A stretch of 6,804 nucleotides of DNA from an uncultured Gammaproteobacteria bacterium (lineage in GTDB: Bacteria; Pseudomonadota; Gammaproteobacteria; Arenicellales; UBA868). The translations under genes and the position numbers were made by a program. Positions 1 through 6,800 of this stretch are shown here, one piece after another. The stretch spans positions 1 through 6,804 of the forward strand of contig CAJXBY010000139.1 of NCBI GenBank assembly GCA_913051905.1. Reading direction: 5' to 3'. Position 1 is the stretch's first letter; the number at the start of each line of letters is the position of its first letter. The notes under the pieces are model-generated. The model had not been told where the DNA came from and did no database searches. It saw only the letters and a list, made by a program, of their open reading frames with translations.

Positions 1-2
1 TG

Positions 3-224
3 GTCTGGTTCGGCATCATCGCAGTCGTCGTGACCGAGATCAGCCTGATCACACCGCCGGTGGGTCTGAACGTCTTTGTACTGGCCGGTGTACTACAGGA
101 CGTGAAGACCACCACCGTATTCAAGGGCGTCACACCGTTCTGGTGTGTCGACATCATCCGCCTGTTGATTCTGCTGCTCACACCGGCTTACGTTTTGCTG
201 CTGCCGAATTGGTTATATCATTAA
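3..224 (+). CDS. dctM: TRAP transporter large permease, DctM family (3' end only)
   Basis: This is the last 73 codons of a gene whose start lies outside the window; reading frame begins at base 3 and the TAA is at 222-224. The residues show the hallmark C-terminus of the TRAP DctM large membrane subunit: a hydrophobic helix, then ITPPVGLNVFVLAGV, a short loop, FKGVTPFW, and a final hydrophobic helix (IIRLLILLLTPAYVLLLP). In the family this 12-helix inner-membrane subunit forms the sodium-driven channel for organic acids captured by a periplasmic DctP protein. DctP and DctQ genes would be expected to the left, outside the window. The next gene begins 91 bases on in the same direction with no visible terminator between, so co-transcription with the FAH and PhyH genes is possible, and the transported acid may be their substrate. 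The substrate itself cannot be told from this fragment. Confidence 0.88.
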   Translation, partial: VWFGIIAVVVTEISLITPPVGLNVFVLAGVLQDVKTTTVFKGVTPFWCVDIIRLLILLLTPAYVLLLPNWLYH

Positions 225-315
225 CCAGCTTTGCCAACCGACAGCCATTTGCGTGACACACGTGAGATTGCCGTCAGGCCCGCTTTATCCGTAACCCATC
301 CCACTAGGAGAACCC

Positions 316-1164
316 ATGAAATTGACCAGCTTTATCCGAGACAAGACCAGCGGTTACGGAGTCGTGACCGAGGATGGAATTATCGATCTGAGTTCGTCGA
401 TCGAGGGCGCCTCGGACATCAAAAGCCTGCTTGAGACCAACAGTATGGCCCGGGCCGCCGACTATGCAAGCGGTCGCTCAGCAGACTTCCCGGTCGACGA
501 GATCACGTTTCTGCCTTTGATACCGAACGCGACAAAGGTGATCTGCGTTGCAGTCAACTATCTGGCCCATGCCCGCGAGGCGGGTCGCACCATCGGTGAT
601 TACCCGGTGCTTTTTCACCGACATGCCCAGACCCAGGTCGGACACCAACAGCCGCTGCGTGTACCCAAAGCATCGGAACAGCTGGACTTCGAGGGTGAAA
701 TCGCAGTGGTCATCGGCAAAGGCGGAGCCCACATTCAACCGGAAGACGCCCTGGACCATGTTGCAGGCTATGCCTGCTACAACGAAGGCAGCGTCCGGGA
801 CTGGCAGTTCCACGTCCATCAGTACAGCATGGGTAAGAACTTCAATGCGACCGGCGGTTTTGGTCCCTGGCTGGTCACAACGGACGACATACCGGATCCC
901 GATGCACTGACCGTCACCACTCGATTGAACGGCGAGCAGATGCAGTTCGGTGAGTTCAACGATGTGGCCTTCAATATTCCAACCCTGATCTCCTATGTCT
1001 CCAGGGCTTTACCCTGGTGCGCGGGAGATGTCATCGTCACCGGCACACCGGGTGGTGTGGGCTTCAAGCGTACGCCACCGATCTTTCTCACGGAAGGGGA
1101 TGTGGTGGAGGTCGAAGTGAACCTTGTCGGAACGCTGATCAACCCGGTAGCCAATGAAATATGA
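316..1164 (+). CDS. Fumarylacetoacetate hydrolase (FAH) family protein
   Basis: A 282-residue protein of the FAH superfamily, cytoplasmic metal-dependent enzymes that cleave or isomerise C-C bonds in 2-oxo acids, often at the end of aromatic catabolism. The N-terminal part (1-65) is the small variable domain. The catalytic fold follows: VNYLAHAREAG (80-90), the metal-binding Glu pair in DFEGEIAVVIGK (E126, E128), the GYACYNEGSVRDWQ block (151-164), GKNF (173-176), FGPWLVT (182-188), and the VTGTPGGVG turn (241-249). Length is normal for the single-domain family. In human/mouse FAH and most relatives the third metal ligand is Asp in the ND-x-SxRD block; here it is Glu157. The ATG at 316 is well supported by AGGAG at 306-310, five bases upstream. 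It sits between the TRAP permease and the PhyH gene, all + strand. Specific activity (hydrolase, decarboxylase, isomerase or lyase) cannot be assigned. Confidence 0.9.
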   Translation: MKLTSFIRDKTSGYGVVTEDGIIDLSSSIEGASDIKSLLETNSMARAADYASGRSADFPVDEITFLPLIPNATKVICVAVNYLAHAREAGRTIGDYPVLFHRHAQTQVGHQQPLRVPKASEQLDFEGEIAVVIGKGGAHIQPEDALDHVAGYACYNEGSVRDWQFHVHQYSMGKNFNATGGFGPWLVTTDDIPDPDALTVTTRLNGEQMQFGEFNDVAFNIPTLISYVSRALPWCAGDVIVTGTPGGVGFKRTPPIFLTEGDVVEVEVNLVGTLINPVANEI

Positions 1165-1216
1165 GGTTTCCCGCCGCTCAAAAGCCACACATTAGGACCT
1201 GTCCAAGAGCGCAGTG

Positions 1217-2047
1217 ATGCCGCGGGTGCTGACGAGTGACCAGATCGAGTGCTTTCACGAGCTCGGCTATTGTTCGCCTGTAGACGTCATGTCCGAGGAC
1301 GAGGCGCAATCTTTCAAATTTCGTATCGAAGCCGCCGAAGCCGCGCACCCGGAGGCGCTGAGCGCCACCAACCGCAACAATCCACACCTCGCGTTCAAAT
1401 GTATCGACGAGATCGCCCATCATCCGGTAATCATCGATGCCGTGTCGGACCTTATCGGCCCGGATATTCTTTTGTGGGGCAGTGTGCTTTTTTTCAAAGA
1501 ACCGCAAAGTGCGGGCTTTGTCAGCTGGCACCAGGACGCGACCTACATGGGCATTGAACCGCATTCTTTTGTGACGCCGTGGCTGGCGCTGACACCAAGC
1601 AATACGGCACTTGGGTGCGTCAAGGTCATTCCCGGGAGCCACAAGCACGGTATCCTGAAGCATCAGGACACCTTCGGAGAAGACAATATTCTCACCCGCG
1701 GACAGGCCATTCAGGACATCGACGAAAATACCGCGGTTGATCTCGTGTTGCGCCCGGGCCAGATATCCCTACATCATGCAAGGACTGTCCACGGATCCCT
1801 GCCTAACCGCGGGAAGCAGCGGCGGCTGGGGGTCGCCCTGCAATGCTACATGCGCCCGGACTGCCGTCAGGTGATCGGCGAAAACCTGGTCCAGGTGGTT
1901 CGGGGCTGTAGCGGATTATCCGGCTATTCGATTCTTGGCCGGCCTGCAAAGGAGATGGACAGCGCCGCCGTCAGCGAGCGGGCGAGCGCGAACCAGAACT
2001 GGACAAAGATCCTTTATCACGGCGCACCCCAGGTCCGCCCCTACTGA
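1217..2047 (+). CDS. Phytanoyl-CoA dioxygenase (PhyH) family Fe(II)/2-oxoglutarate oxygenase
   Basis: A 276-residue cupin-fold (double-stranded beta-helix) oxygenase of the PhyH family, which uses Fe(II), O2 and 2-oxoglutarate to hydroxylate or otherwise oxidise small molecules in the cytoplasm. Numbering from a GTG at 1214 (one residue longer), the iron triad is visible as H106 and D108 in VSWHQDATYMG and H193 in ARTVHGSLPN. The Arg expected to bind 2-oxoglutarate is R203 or R204 in the GKQRRLGVAL segment. GCVKVIPGSHKHG (134-146) is the typical loop of the family. All catalytic residues are intact and the length is usual. An in-frame stop at 1193-1195 limits the start to GTG 1214 or the adjacent ATG 1217; ATG is chosen, though no strong ribosome binding site precedes it. 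The gap from the FAH gene is about 50 bases, suggesting one transcript. The substrate is unknown; members also act on natural products and ectoine, so the family name should not be read as phytanoyl-CoA activity. Confidence 0.88.
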   Translation: MPRVLTSDQIECFHELGYCSPVDVMSEDEAQSFKFRIEAAEAAHPEALSATNRNNPHLAFKCIDEIAHHPVIIDAVSDLIGPDILLWGSVLFFKEPQSAGFVSWHQDATYMGIEPHSFVTPWLALTPSNTALGCVKVIPGSHKHGILKHQDTFGEDNILTRGQAIQDIDENTAVDLVLRPGQISLHHARTVHGSLPNRGKQRRLGVALQCYMRPDCRQVIGENLVQVVRGCSGLSGYSILGRPAKEMDSAAVSERASANQNWTKILYHGAPQVRPY

Positions 2048-2059
2048 GCAGCCCGGGGG

Positions 2060-5056
2060 TCAGAGCACCGCCGAAGCCCGCCACTGCTCGACCTCGATCA
2101 GACAGGAATTTGGAGCACTCGCCGTGGTCTTGGCTGTCTGTGGTCTGGCCGAGGTGAGTTGGTTGACACAACCGCCCCGCTCAGGAGACAGGCCCGGTTT
2201 GTCGATCGGATCGTAGACGGCCGAAGACTCGTAAGAATGGACCACTCCGGCCAGGATCCGCTCGGTCACAACAGCCGCACAGATGACCTCGCCTCGATCG
2301 TTGAAGAGCCGGATCAGGTCATGGTGCCCAATTCCGCGTTCTGCAGCATCCTGGGGATTGAGACGCGCCGGCCAGTAATACCGGCCGTCGATCAGCACTC
2401 TGTGGGCTTCGATATCGTTGATCGTACTGTCCTTGCCATCGGTATGTGTGTGGAAACTGTAGCGCGGATGCGGCGTAATAAGCTGCAGTGGAAAACGTGC
2501 TGCCAGCGTTGAGTTTCTGCGACCTTCCCAGCTCGGGATGTAGCGGTTGATCGGCGGCCTTTCAGGATCCTCACCGTATTTTTTCAGGCTCATCGCCTCG
2601 AATTCGATCTTGCCAGACTGCGTCTGCAGACCTTCCCGAAACTCCCCGCCGTACTCCGAAGGCAGAGGATGCGGCTCAGGAACATCCTTCTTCCGCCCCT
2701 CGGCAAACCAGTTGAACGCGGTCGGAGCTCGCAGTTTCTCTTCCTCAGCGGGGACGACGTAGTAGCCTTTGCGAAGAAATTCTTTCCAGGTCATCACGTC
2801 TTTTAGATCAGACGCATCGAACTGCAGTTTGCACCAATCGAGCTCGGTCATTCCCTGGGCAAAATAGGCGCCCAGTCCCAGGCGTTTCGAGATATCCAGG
2901 AAGATCTGAAAGTCCGACCGGGACTCACCCAGCGGCTCGATACACTTGTGCTGCATGGTAATGACACGATGGTTGAGCTGCGATTCATTGTGATGGGAAT
3001 ACCCTCCGGCCACCGCCCATTCGCCGATATCCCAGCGTTCAAAGTTGGTACAGGCCGGCAGTACGATATCCGCAAAGCGGGTCTCACCCTCGTTCCATAT
3101 CGACTGGTTAACCACGAACTCCAGTGCATCAGACTGATAAGCCCGAACCAGCCGGTTCGAGTCCATGACGGTGCTGAAGTGGGATCCCCCGTATTTATAC
3201 AGCATCCTGACGCGCGAATGCCCGGGAGAAGGATAACTGAACTTCTGGAACTGGCGCTCCAGCGAGCGGGGATCAGTCGGGTAGCCTTCGACCCGCTCTT
3301 CGGTGATCGATTCGGCAATGTATGCCCGCGGCACCTTCTGATTCACACTGTTCATGCTCATGACGTGAGGCATACGCTGATAGAGGCTGAATGCGGTTCC
3401 TGAACCTTCTATATCTCCGGAGATGCCGCCCTCGGCGTATCCCGGAAAATAGAAATGATGGTTGAGTGGCGCACCGGTCTGAAGGTTGCCGAAATTGATC
3501 CCGGGTTTTCCCAGCCCCTGCATGGCCATCAGGCAGACCATCGAACGCGCCCACTGGATGCCGGTCGCCGATCTGCAGGCCCCCCCGAAGGTGGTGCCCT
3601 TGCCGCCTGCCGCAAGGTAGGTCTTTTTTGTTCCCCACTCACGTGCCAGTGCCCGTACCACATGAGCGGCAACACCGGTTTCGAACTCCTGCCACTCGGG
3701 TGTTTTGGGCCTGCCATCTTCCTCACCCATGACGTAGGCCCGCCACTTTTCAAACCCTGTGGTCCGTTCGGCAACGTATTGCTTGTCGTACAGGCCTTCG
3801 TCGATCCAGACATAGGTAATCGCCTGGGCCAGGGCCGGACTGGTACCGGGGATCACAGGAATCCACTTGCCGCCGAGAAAGCCGCTGGTGTGGTTCAGGT
3901 AGGGATCGATGTGGACCATTTTGATCCCGAGTTCGCGTGCCCACTGGCGGCGGATGGTGCCTTCGAATGCGGCATAGGAACCGCTGGATGACTCTGGATC
4001 GCTGGACCAGAAGACGATCATCTCGCAATTCTCCAGGCAGTCGTGCACCTGTCCGTACGGTTCGGATGCGCCATTACGCATGCTGTAACCGTAGTGATGC
4101 ATGGCGCCCCAGTACCATCCTTCCCAGCTGTCCGGATTGATCACCATCTTGGTGTGGCCGATAGTGTTCATGAAGCGGAAGTTCGAACTGATGTAGTAAC
4201 CCACGTTGCCCCACGTGTGATGCGAGCTGTGACTGCTGAGAATTGCACCCTTGCCGTGTTCACGCCGCACCCGCTTGATCTCGCCAGCAACGATATCCAA
4301 AGCTTCGTCCCAGCCGATACGCTGGTATCCGGAAATACCGCGATTGGCGCAGTTGCGGTTTCCTTGTGGGTCGAAATCGACCCGCTTCAGCGGATAGAGC
4401 AACCGATCCTTCGAATAGACCACTGATTTCGAGGCCAGAGCATGTGGGGCAAGCGTTGTCTGGCGTGGCGGTTTGAATTCCCTGCCCCTAGCGGTCATGG
4501 ACCATGACGGTGCGTCGCTGTCATCAAATTCGATGGGTGTGATCCTGACGATCTGCCCATCCTTCACATAGACGAACACCGGCCCCCCGTTGGTGTTGTT
4601 GACGTAGCGGGTTTCGCCGTCCGCCGCGGGCGTGCCAAAAGACCAGCCCACGGTCTGCAGCATCCGCAGTGTTTCCATGAACCACAGTGATTTTTCTTCA
4701 GGACCGGAGATATCGACGCTAAACGCTTTGGCAGCGTTGACAAACTGCTGATGATCCAACGGCGGCGTCAGCAACTTGGCGCCGGTTTCAGCCGTTCGAA
4801 ATGTGAGCGCAAATTCGGCTGTCGGGTGAATACCGGAACGGGACTTAAGCCGTCCATCCTTGAACTGATACCAGCGCCCGACCGACCCGTCACGTGTCCT
4901 GATCTGGGCGAGCAGGTCTTTCTCCGCCAGTCGGGACTTGAATACCGGGTGTCTGGCTGCGGTGTAGCGCAGCGCCGTCGCGATACCCCACAGCAGAATC
5001 GGCAATCGTGCAGACATTTTCCTATACGTTCTCTCTGGGTCAGCAATCAAAGGCAT
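2060..5056 (-). CDS. Molybdopterin enzyme, transhydroxylase (AthL-like) large subunit with N-terminal SCP2-like domain
   Basis: A 998-residue protein of the DMSO-reductase superfamily. From about residue 150 ([18 protein letters not shown]) to the end it follows the large subunit of Pelobacter acidigallici pyrogallol hydroxytransferase, which moves a hydroxyl group between phenols at a bis-MGD molybdenum centre. H279 ([11 protein letters not shown]), D309-S310 (NPDSWEGW) and Y540 (FPGYAEGG) match TH His144, Asp174, the Mo ligand Ser175 and Tyr404, with a constant offset of 135 (136 for Tyr). No CxxC-type motif precedes the catalytic part, as in TH alpha. The C-terminal cofactor-binding domain spans about 855-995. 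Residues 14-135 are an added domain that looks like SCP2 (sterol/lipid carrier). There is no twin-Arg signal, so it is probably cytoplasmic; [16 protein letters not shown] near the start is hydrophobic and might touch membrane. The start is uncertain: ATG 5056 has no ribosome binding site, while ATG 5017 (985 aa) has AGG close upstream. The partner subunit is divergent. The real substrate may not be pyrogallol. Confidence 0.9.
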   Translation of the reverse strand: MPLIADPERTYRKMSARLPILLWGIATALRYTAARHPVFKSRLAEKDLLAQIRTRDGSVGRWYQFKDGRLKSRSGIHPTAEFALTFRTAETGAKLLTPPLDHQQFVNAAKAFSVDISGPEEKSLWFMETLRMLQTVGWSFGTPAADGETRYVNNTNGGPVFVYVKDGQIVRITPIEFDDSDAPSWSMTARGREFKPPRQTTLAPHALASKSVVYSKDRLLYPLKRVDFDPQGNRNCANRGISGYQRIGWDEALDIVAGEIKRVRREHGKGAILSSHSSHHTWGNVGYYISSNFRFMNTIGHTKMVINPDSWEGWYWGAMHHYGYSMRNGASEPYGQVHDCLENCEMIVFWSSDPESSSGSYAAFEGTIRRQWARELGIKMVHIDPYLNHTSGFLGGKWIPVIPGTSPALAQAITYVWIDEGLYDKQYVAERTTGFEKWRAYVMGEEDGRPKTPEWQEFETGVAAHVVRALAREWGTKKTYLAAGGKGTTFGGACRSATGIQWARSMVCLMAMQGLGKPGINFGNLQTGAPLNHHFYFPGYAEGGISGDIEGSGTAFSLYQRMPHVMSMNSVNQKVPRAYIAESITEERVEGYPTDPRSLERQFQKFSYPSPGHSRVRMLYKYGGSHFSTVMDSNRLVRAYQSDALEFVVNQSIWNEGETRFADIVLPACTNFERWDIGEWAVAGGYSHHNESQLNHRVITMQHKCIEPLGESRSDFQIFLDISKRLGLGAYFAQGMTELDWCKLQFDASDLKDVMTWKEFLRKGYYVVPAEEEKLRAPTAFNWFAEGRKKDVPEPHPLPSEYGGEFREGLQTQSGKIEFEAMSLKKYGEDPERPPINRYIPSWEGRRNSTLAARFPLQLITPHPRYSFHTHTDGKDSTINDIEAHRVLIDGRYYWPARLNPQDAAERGIGHHDLIRLFNDRGEVICAAVVTERILAGVVHSYESSAVYDPIDKPGLSPERGGCVNQLTSARPQTAKTTASAPNSCLIEVEQWRASAVL
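4652..5017 (-). other. SCP2-like lipid/sterol-binding domain fused to the molybdoenzyme (residues 14-135)
   Basis: This stretch precedes the part that matches transhydroxylase. It begins with a helix-like segment ending [19 protein letters not shown], then a beta-rich part with [16 protein letters not shown] (60-75), a beta-strand EFALTF (81-86), a LL.P.....F.NAAKAF segment (95-112) and a closing [20 protein letters not shown] (114-133). The order 'w-x-x-x-x-dG-x-x-x-x-x-G, hydrophobic strand, short helix, G-x-x-x-x helix' is the pattern of SCP2-type domains, which form a hydrophobic pocket for sterols, fatty acyl chains or similar ligands. The assignment is by pattern only and no profile search was run. 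What it binds is unknown; it could hold a hydrophobic substrate for the molybdenum site or help assembly or dimerisation. Confidence 0.6.
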
Positions 5057-5070
5057 CTGGACGTATGGCC

Positions 5071-5088
5071 AGCGACACCAGTGGCGCT
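5071..5088. promoter_or_regulatory. Imperfect 18-base dyad, possible operator or leader hairpin
   Basis: AGCGACAC-CA-GTGGCGCT pairs outer arm to outer arm with one mismatch (A5075 against G5084) and a two-base centre. It lies 15-32 bases upstream of the ATG at 5056 and 54-71 bases upstream of the alternative ATG at 5017, downstream of the candidate - strand promoter. It could therefore be an operator or a hairpin in the large-subunit mRNA leader. The length and near-perfect symmetry make it the best dyad in the region, but such a structure can arise by chance in GC-rich DNA. Confidence 0.3.
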
Positions 5089-5155
5089 GACCCTCCTCAG
5101 CTACCCTGGACTTGACGACCCTTGAGCAAGTTCCGTAAGGTTAACCGTAATATCC

Positions 5156-5184
5156 ATTGTATACCCCACATGGAGCAGCGTCAC
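5156..5184 (-). promoter_or_regulatory. Candidate sigma70-type promoter for the large-subunit gene
   Basis: Read on the - strand, GTGACG (5184-5179; four of six to TTGACA) and TACAAT (5161-5156; five of six to TATAAT) are separated by 17 bases. Transcription would start near 5149, giving a leader of roughly 90 bases before ATG 5056 that includes GGTTAACC and the 18-base dyad. This is a consensus match by eye and is not proof of activity. Confidence 0.3.
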
Positions 5185-5263
5185 AGGGAGTCAGACCGAA
5201 CGCGCCTTGCCGGGCCCCTGAAAGCCCGTCACGAAGACCCAGCTTCCCGGCAGAGAACCCCGG

Positions 5264-5269
5264 GATAAT
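5264..5269 (+). promoter_or_regulatory. Candidate -10 element (GATAAT) for the small-subunit gene
   Basis: GATAAT matches the sigma70 -10 consensus at five of six positions and lies in a short AT-rich patch within otherwise GC-rich DNA, 47 bases before the ATG at 5317. No good -35 hexamer is found 16-18 bases upstream (AGCTTC or similar). The promoter, if real, would be weak or activator-dependent. Confidence 0.22.
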
Positions 5270-5316
5270 TAAGCATTCGATTTCTACAGAACCGCGGGTC
5301 CCGAAACCGCTTGATC

Positions 5317-6171
5317 ATGCAAAAGTGGAACCTGATCATCGATGTGGCCAAGTGCCACAACTGCAATAACTGCTTCCTCGCCTGTAAGGACGAGTACGTC
5401 GGCAACCGTTTCCCTGGTTACTCCGACCCTCAACCATTGCACGGCCACAAATGGTTCTATGTCGCGTCCCGCGAGCATGGACAGGCCCCGATGGTCGATG
5501 TGGCATTTCGACCCACAACCTGCAACCACTGTGACAATGCGCCCTGCGTTGCCGCGTCAAAAGACGGTTCGGTCTACCAGCGTGATGACGGAATCGTGAT
5601 GATCGATCCCGACAAAGCCCGCGGGAAAAAAGAGATCGTCGATACCTGCCCATACGGCGCGATCTGGTGGAACGAAGCCGAGCAAGTAGCGCAAAAATGG
5701 AATTTCGATGCCCATCTTCTGGATCGGGGCGAGACCCGTCTGCGTTGTGAGCAGGTCTGTCCGACTAATGTCTTCCGCTCACTAAAAGTTGAAGACAGCG
5801 AGATGGAACGTATCGTGGAAGAAGAGCAGTTGCAGACACTGCACCCGGAATACAAGGCCAGGCCAAGGGTCTACTACCGCAACCTTGACCGGTTCACGGG
5901 AAGTTTTATCGGAGGCACGCTGGTTGCCGAGACCGATGGTACAACCGATTGCGCGACCAACATTGAAGTGGTCCTGATCAAGGACGGCAAACCCATCAGG
6001 ACCACCGTGTCCGATGAATACGGTGACTTCAAGTTTCAAGGCCTTGAAGCCCATAGCGGAGCGTACACAGTACAGTTCAACAGCGCCGAGCACGGCGACT
6101 ATGAGACCAGCGCTGACCTTGGTGAGAGCGTCTACCTCGGCATACTCAAACTCTATGGTGGCAGCGACTGA
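5317..6171 (+). CDS. Iron-sulfur small subunit of a transhydroxylase-like (AthS-like) molybdoenzyme
   Basis: A 284-residue ferredoxin-type electron-transfer subunit that should bind the molybdenum subunit encoded divergently. It follows the Pelobacter transhydroxylase beta subunit: MQKWNLIIDVAKCHNCNNCF at the start, CNHCDNAPC, VYQRDDGIVMIDP, TCPYG, AQKWNFDAHLLD, PRVYYRNLDRF, then a C-terminal domain. Cysteines C13, C16, C19, C23 form motif I; C69, C72, C77 plus C111 would hold a second cluster. The third TH cluster normally uses a CxxC in the AQK...AHLL segment; here those positions are W128 and D131, so this cluster is probably absent. C144 and C148 remain. Residues about 197-280 (GDFKF, GAYTVQF, LGILKL) fit the beta-barrel (Cna-B/transthyretin-like) domain of TH beta. 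There is no signal peptide, so the complex should be cytoplasmic. ATG 5317 is chosen because it aligns with the TH beta start; a TTG at 5311 is also in frame, and no clear ribosome binding site precedes either. Confidence 0.9.
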   Translation: MQKWNLIIDVAKCHNCNNCFLACKDEYVGNRFPGYSDPQPLHGHKWFYVASREHGQAPMVDVAFRPTTCNHCDNAPCVAASKDGSVYQRDDGIVMIDPDKARGKKEIVDTCPYGAIWWNEAEQVAQKWNFDAHLLDRGETRLRCEQVCPTNVFRSLKVEDSEMERIVEEEQLQTLHPEYKARPRVYYRNLDRFTGSFIGGTLVAETDGTTDCATNIEVVLIKDGKPIRTTVSDEYGDFKFQGLEAHSGAYTVQFNSAEHGDYETSADLGESVYLGILKLYGGSD

Positions 6172-6254
6172 TCCAGGCCGCAGATTACCCATCCTTGTCA
6201 GCGCGCCGAATTCTGTGGGAACATCGCCGAATCAACCACACCAGGTAAATCACC

Positions 6255-6800
6255 ATGTCCAGTCAACCCAGACCCCGCATCGGCCACATCGGACTCAACA
6301 TACGCGATGCCGAGAAGATGAGAGACTTCTACACCCGCGTCTTGGGATTCACTGTCACGGACCAGGGCCCTCACCCGGTGAACGGGTGTCCGATGATGTT
6401 CCTCTCTACCAATCCCGAAGAACACCACGAAATCGTCCTGATTGGTGGCCGACCCGACGATGCTGACTACAGTGCGACACAGCAGCTGTCGTTTCTTCTG
6501 GAGGACCTCGATGAGCTGCGCCAGATGCGAGATTCGTTGGTCACCAATGGTGTTGAAGTCGACCGCTACGCATGCCACGGCAATGCCTGGTCGATCTATT
6601 TTGCCGATCCGGAAGGCAACTACCTGGAGCTATACGTCCATACCCCGTGGTACATACCGCAACCGTATGGCACGGCCTTCGACCTCGACCAATCCAATGA
6701 AGAGATCATGCGCAGTACCGAGCAACTGTGCCGTGAAGACCCCGAATTCATGATGGAGACCGATCGAAAGGCCAAAGCTCGCCAAACCATGCTGAACTGA
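6255..6800 (+). CDS. VOC superfamily protein (glyoxalase / extradiol dioxygenase-like)
   Basis: A 181-residue single-unit vicinal oxygen chelate (VOC) protein with two beta-alpha-beta-beta-beta modules. The first opens with GHIGLNIRDAEKMRDFYTRVLGF (10-32) and the second with QQLSFLLEDLDELRQMRDSL (76-95). The segment AWSIYFADPEGNYLELYVHTPWYIPQP (111-137) is typical of the family. By analogy with glyoxalase I, metal ligands would be H11, E59 (in HHEIVL), position 77 and E125 (in YLELY). Position 77 is Gln where His is usual, so metal binding may be altered. A tail from about 138 to 181 rich in charged residues extends beyond the core. ATG 6255 has AGG at 6243-6245, nine bases upstream. It lies 83 bases after the small-subunit gene on the same strand, with no visible terminator, suggesting co-expression. 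It may be a ring-cleaving dioxygenase, isomerase or other VOC enzyme; the reaction cannot be assigned from sequence alone. Confidence 0.88.
   Translation: MSSQPRPRIGHIGLNIRDAEKMRDFYTRVLGFTVTDQGPHPVNGCPMMFLSTNPEEHHEIVLIGGRPDDADYSATQQLSFLLEDLDELRQMRDSLVTNGVEVDRYACHGNAWSIYFADPEGNYLELYVHTPWYIPQPYGTAFDLDQSNEEIMRSTEQLCREDPEFMMETDRKAKARQTMLN

Larger units (their letters stand above)
5057..5316. promoter_or_regulatory. Divergent intergenic region between the two transhydroxylase-like subunit genes
   Basis: The 260 bases between the start of the large-subunit gene (- strand) and the small-subunit gene (+ strand) hold no credible ORF. They must carry both promoters, and contain several small dyads: an imperfect 18-base palindrome at 5071-5088, CTTGAGCAAG at 5121-5130 and GGTTAACC at 5139-5146, the last flanked by direct GTAA copies at 5135-5138 and 5147-5150. 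A GC-rich stem (CGGGC 5211-5215 with GCCCG 5224-5228) lies in the likely leader of the + strand gene. No regulator gene is in the window. Coordinated control of both subunits from this region is a reasonable inference; the individual sites are unproven. Confidence 0.6.

Noticed and set aside
2159..4426. Several + strand ORFs of 70-180 codons opposite the molybdoenzyme gene
   Set aside because: They give low-complexity translations with no recognisable family and lie wholly within a well-supported - strand gene; they are antisense shadows.
2060..5056. Annotation as a DMSO, nitrate or thiosulfate/polysulfide reductase catalytic subunit
   Set aside because: There is no Tat signal and no N-terminal Fe-S cysteine motif, and the [19 protein letters not shown] and FPGYAEGG motifs fit the transhydroxylase branch much better.
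5211..5228. GC-rich hairpin CGGGC/GCCCG as a terminator or riboswitch
   Set aside because: The stem is only five pairs with an eight-base loop, has no T run after it, and no riboswitch motif is recognisable around it.
5157..5369. Small + strand ORF of 70 codons in the divergent intergenic region
   Set aside because: It overlaps the small-subunit start, is rich in Pro/Arg/Ser like random GC-rich DNA, and has no ribosome binding site or family resemblance.
5690..5715. Sequencing error or frameshift as the cause of the missing CxxC in the small subunit
   Set aside because: The frame is unbroken, flanking residues AQK and AHLLD match transhydroxylase, and several bases differ from Cys codons, so a single error cannot explain it.
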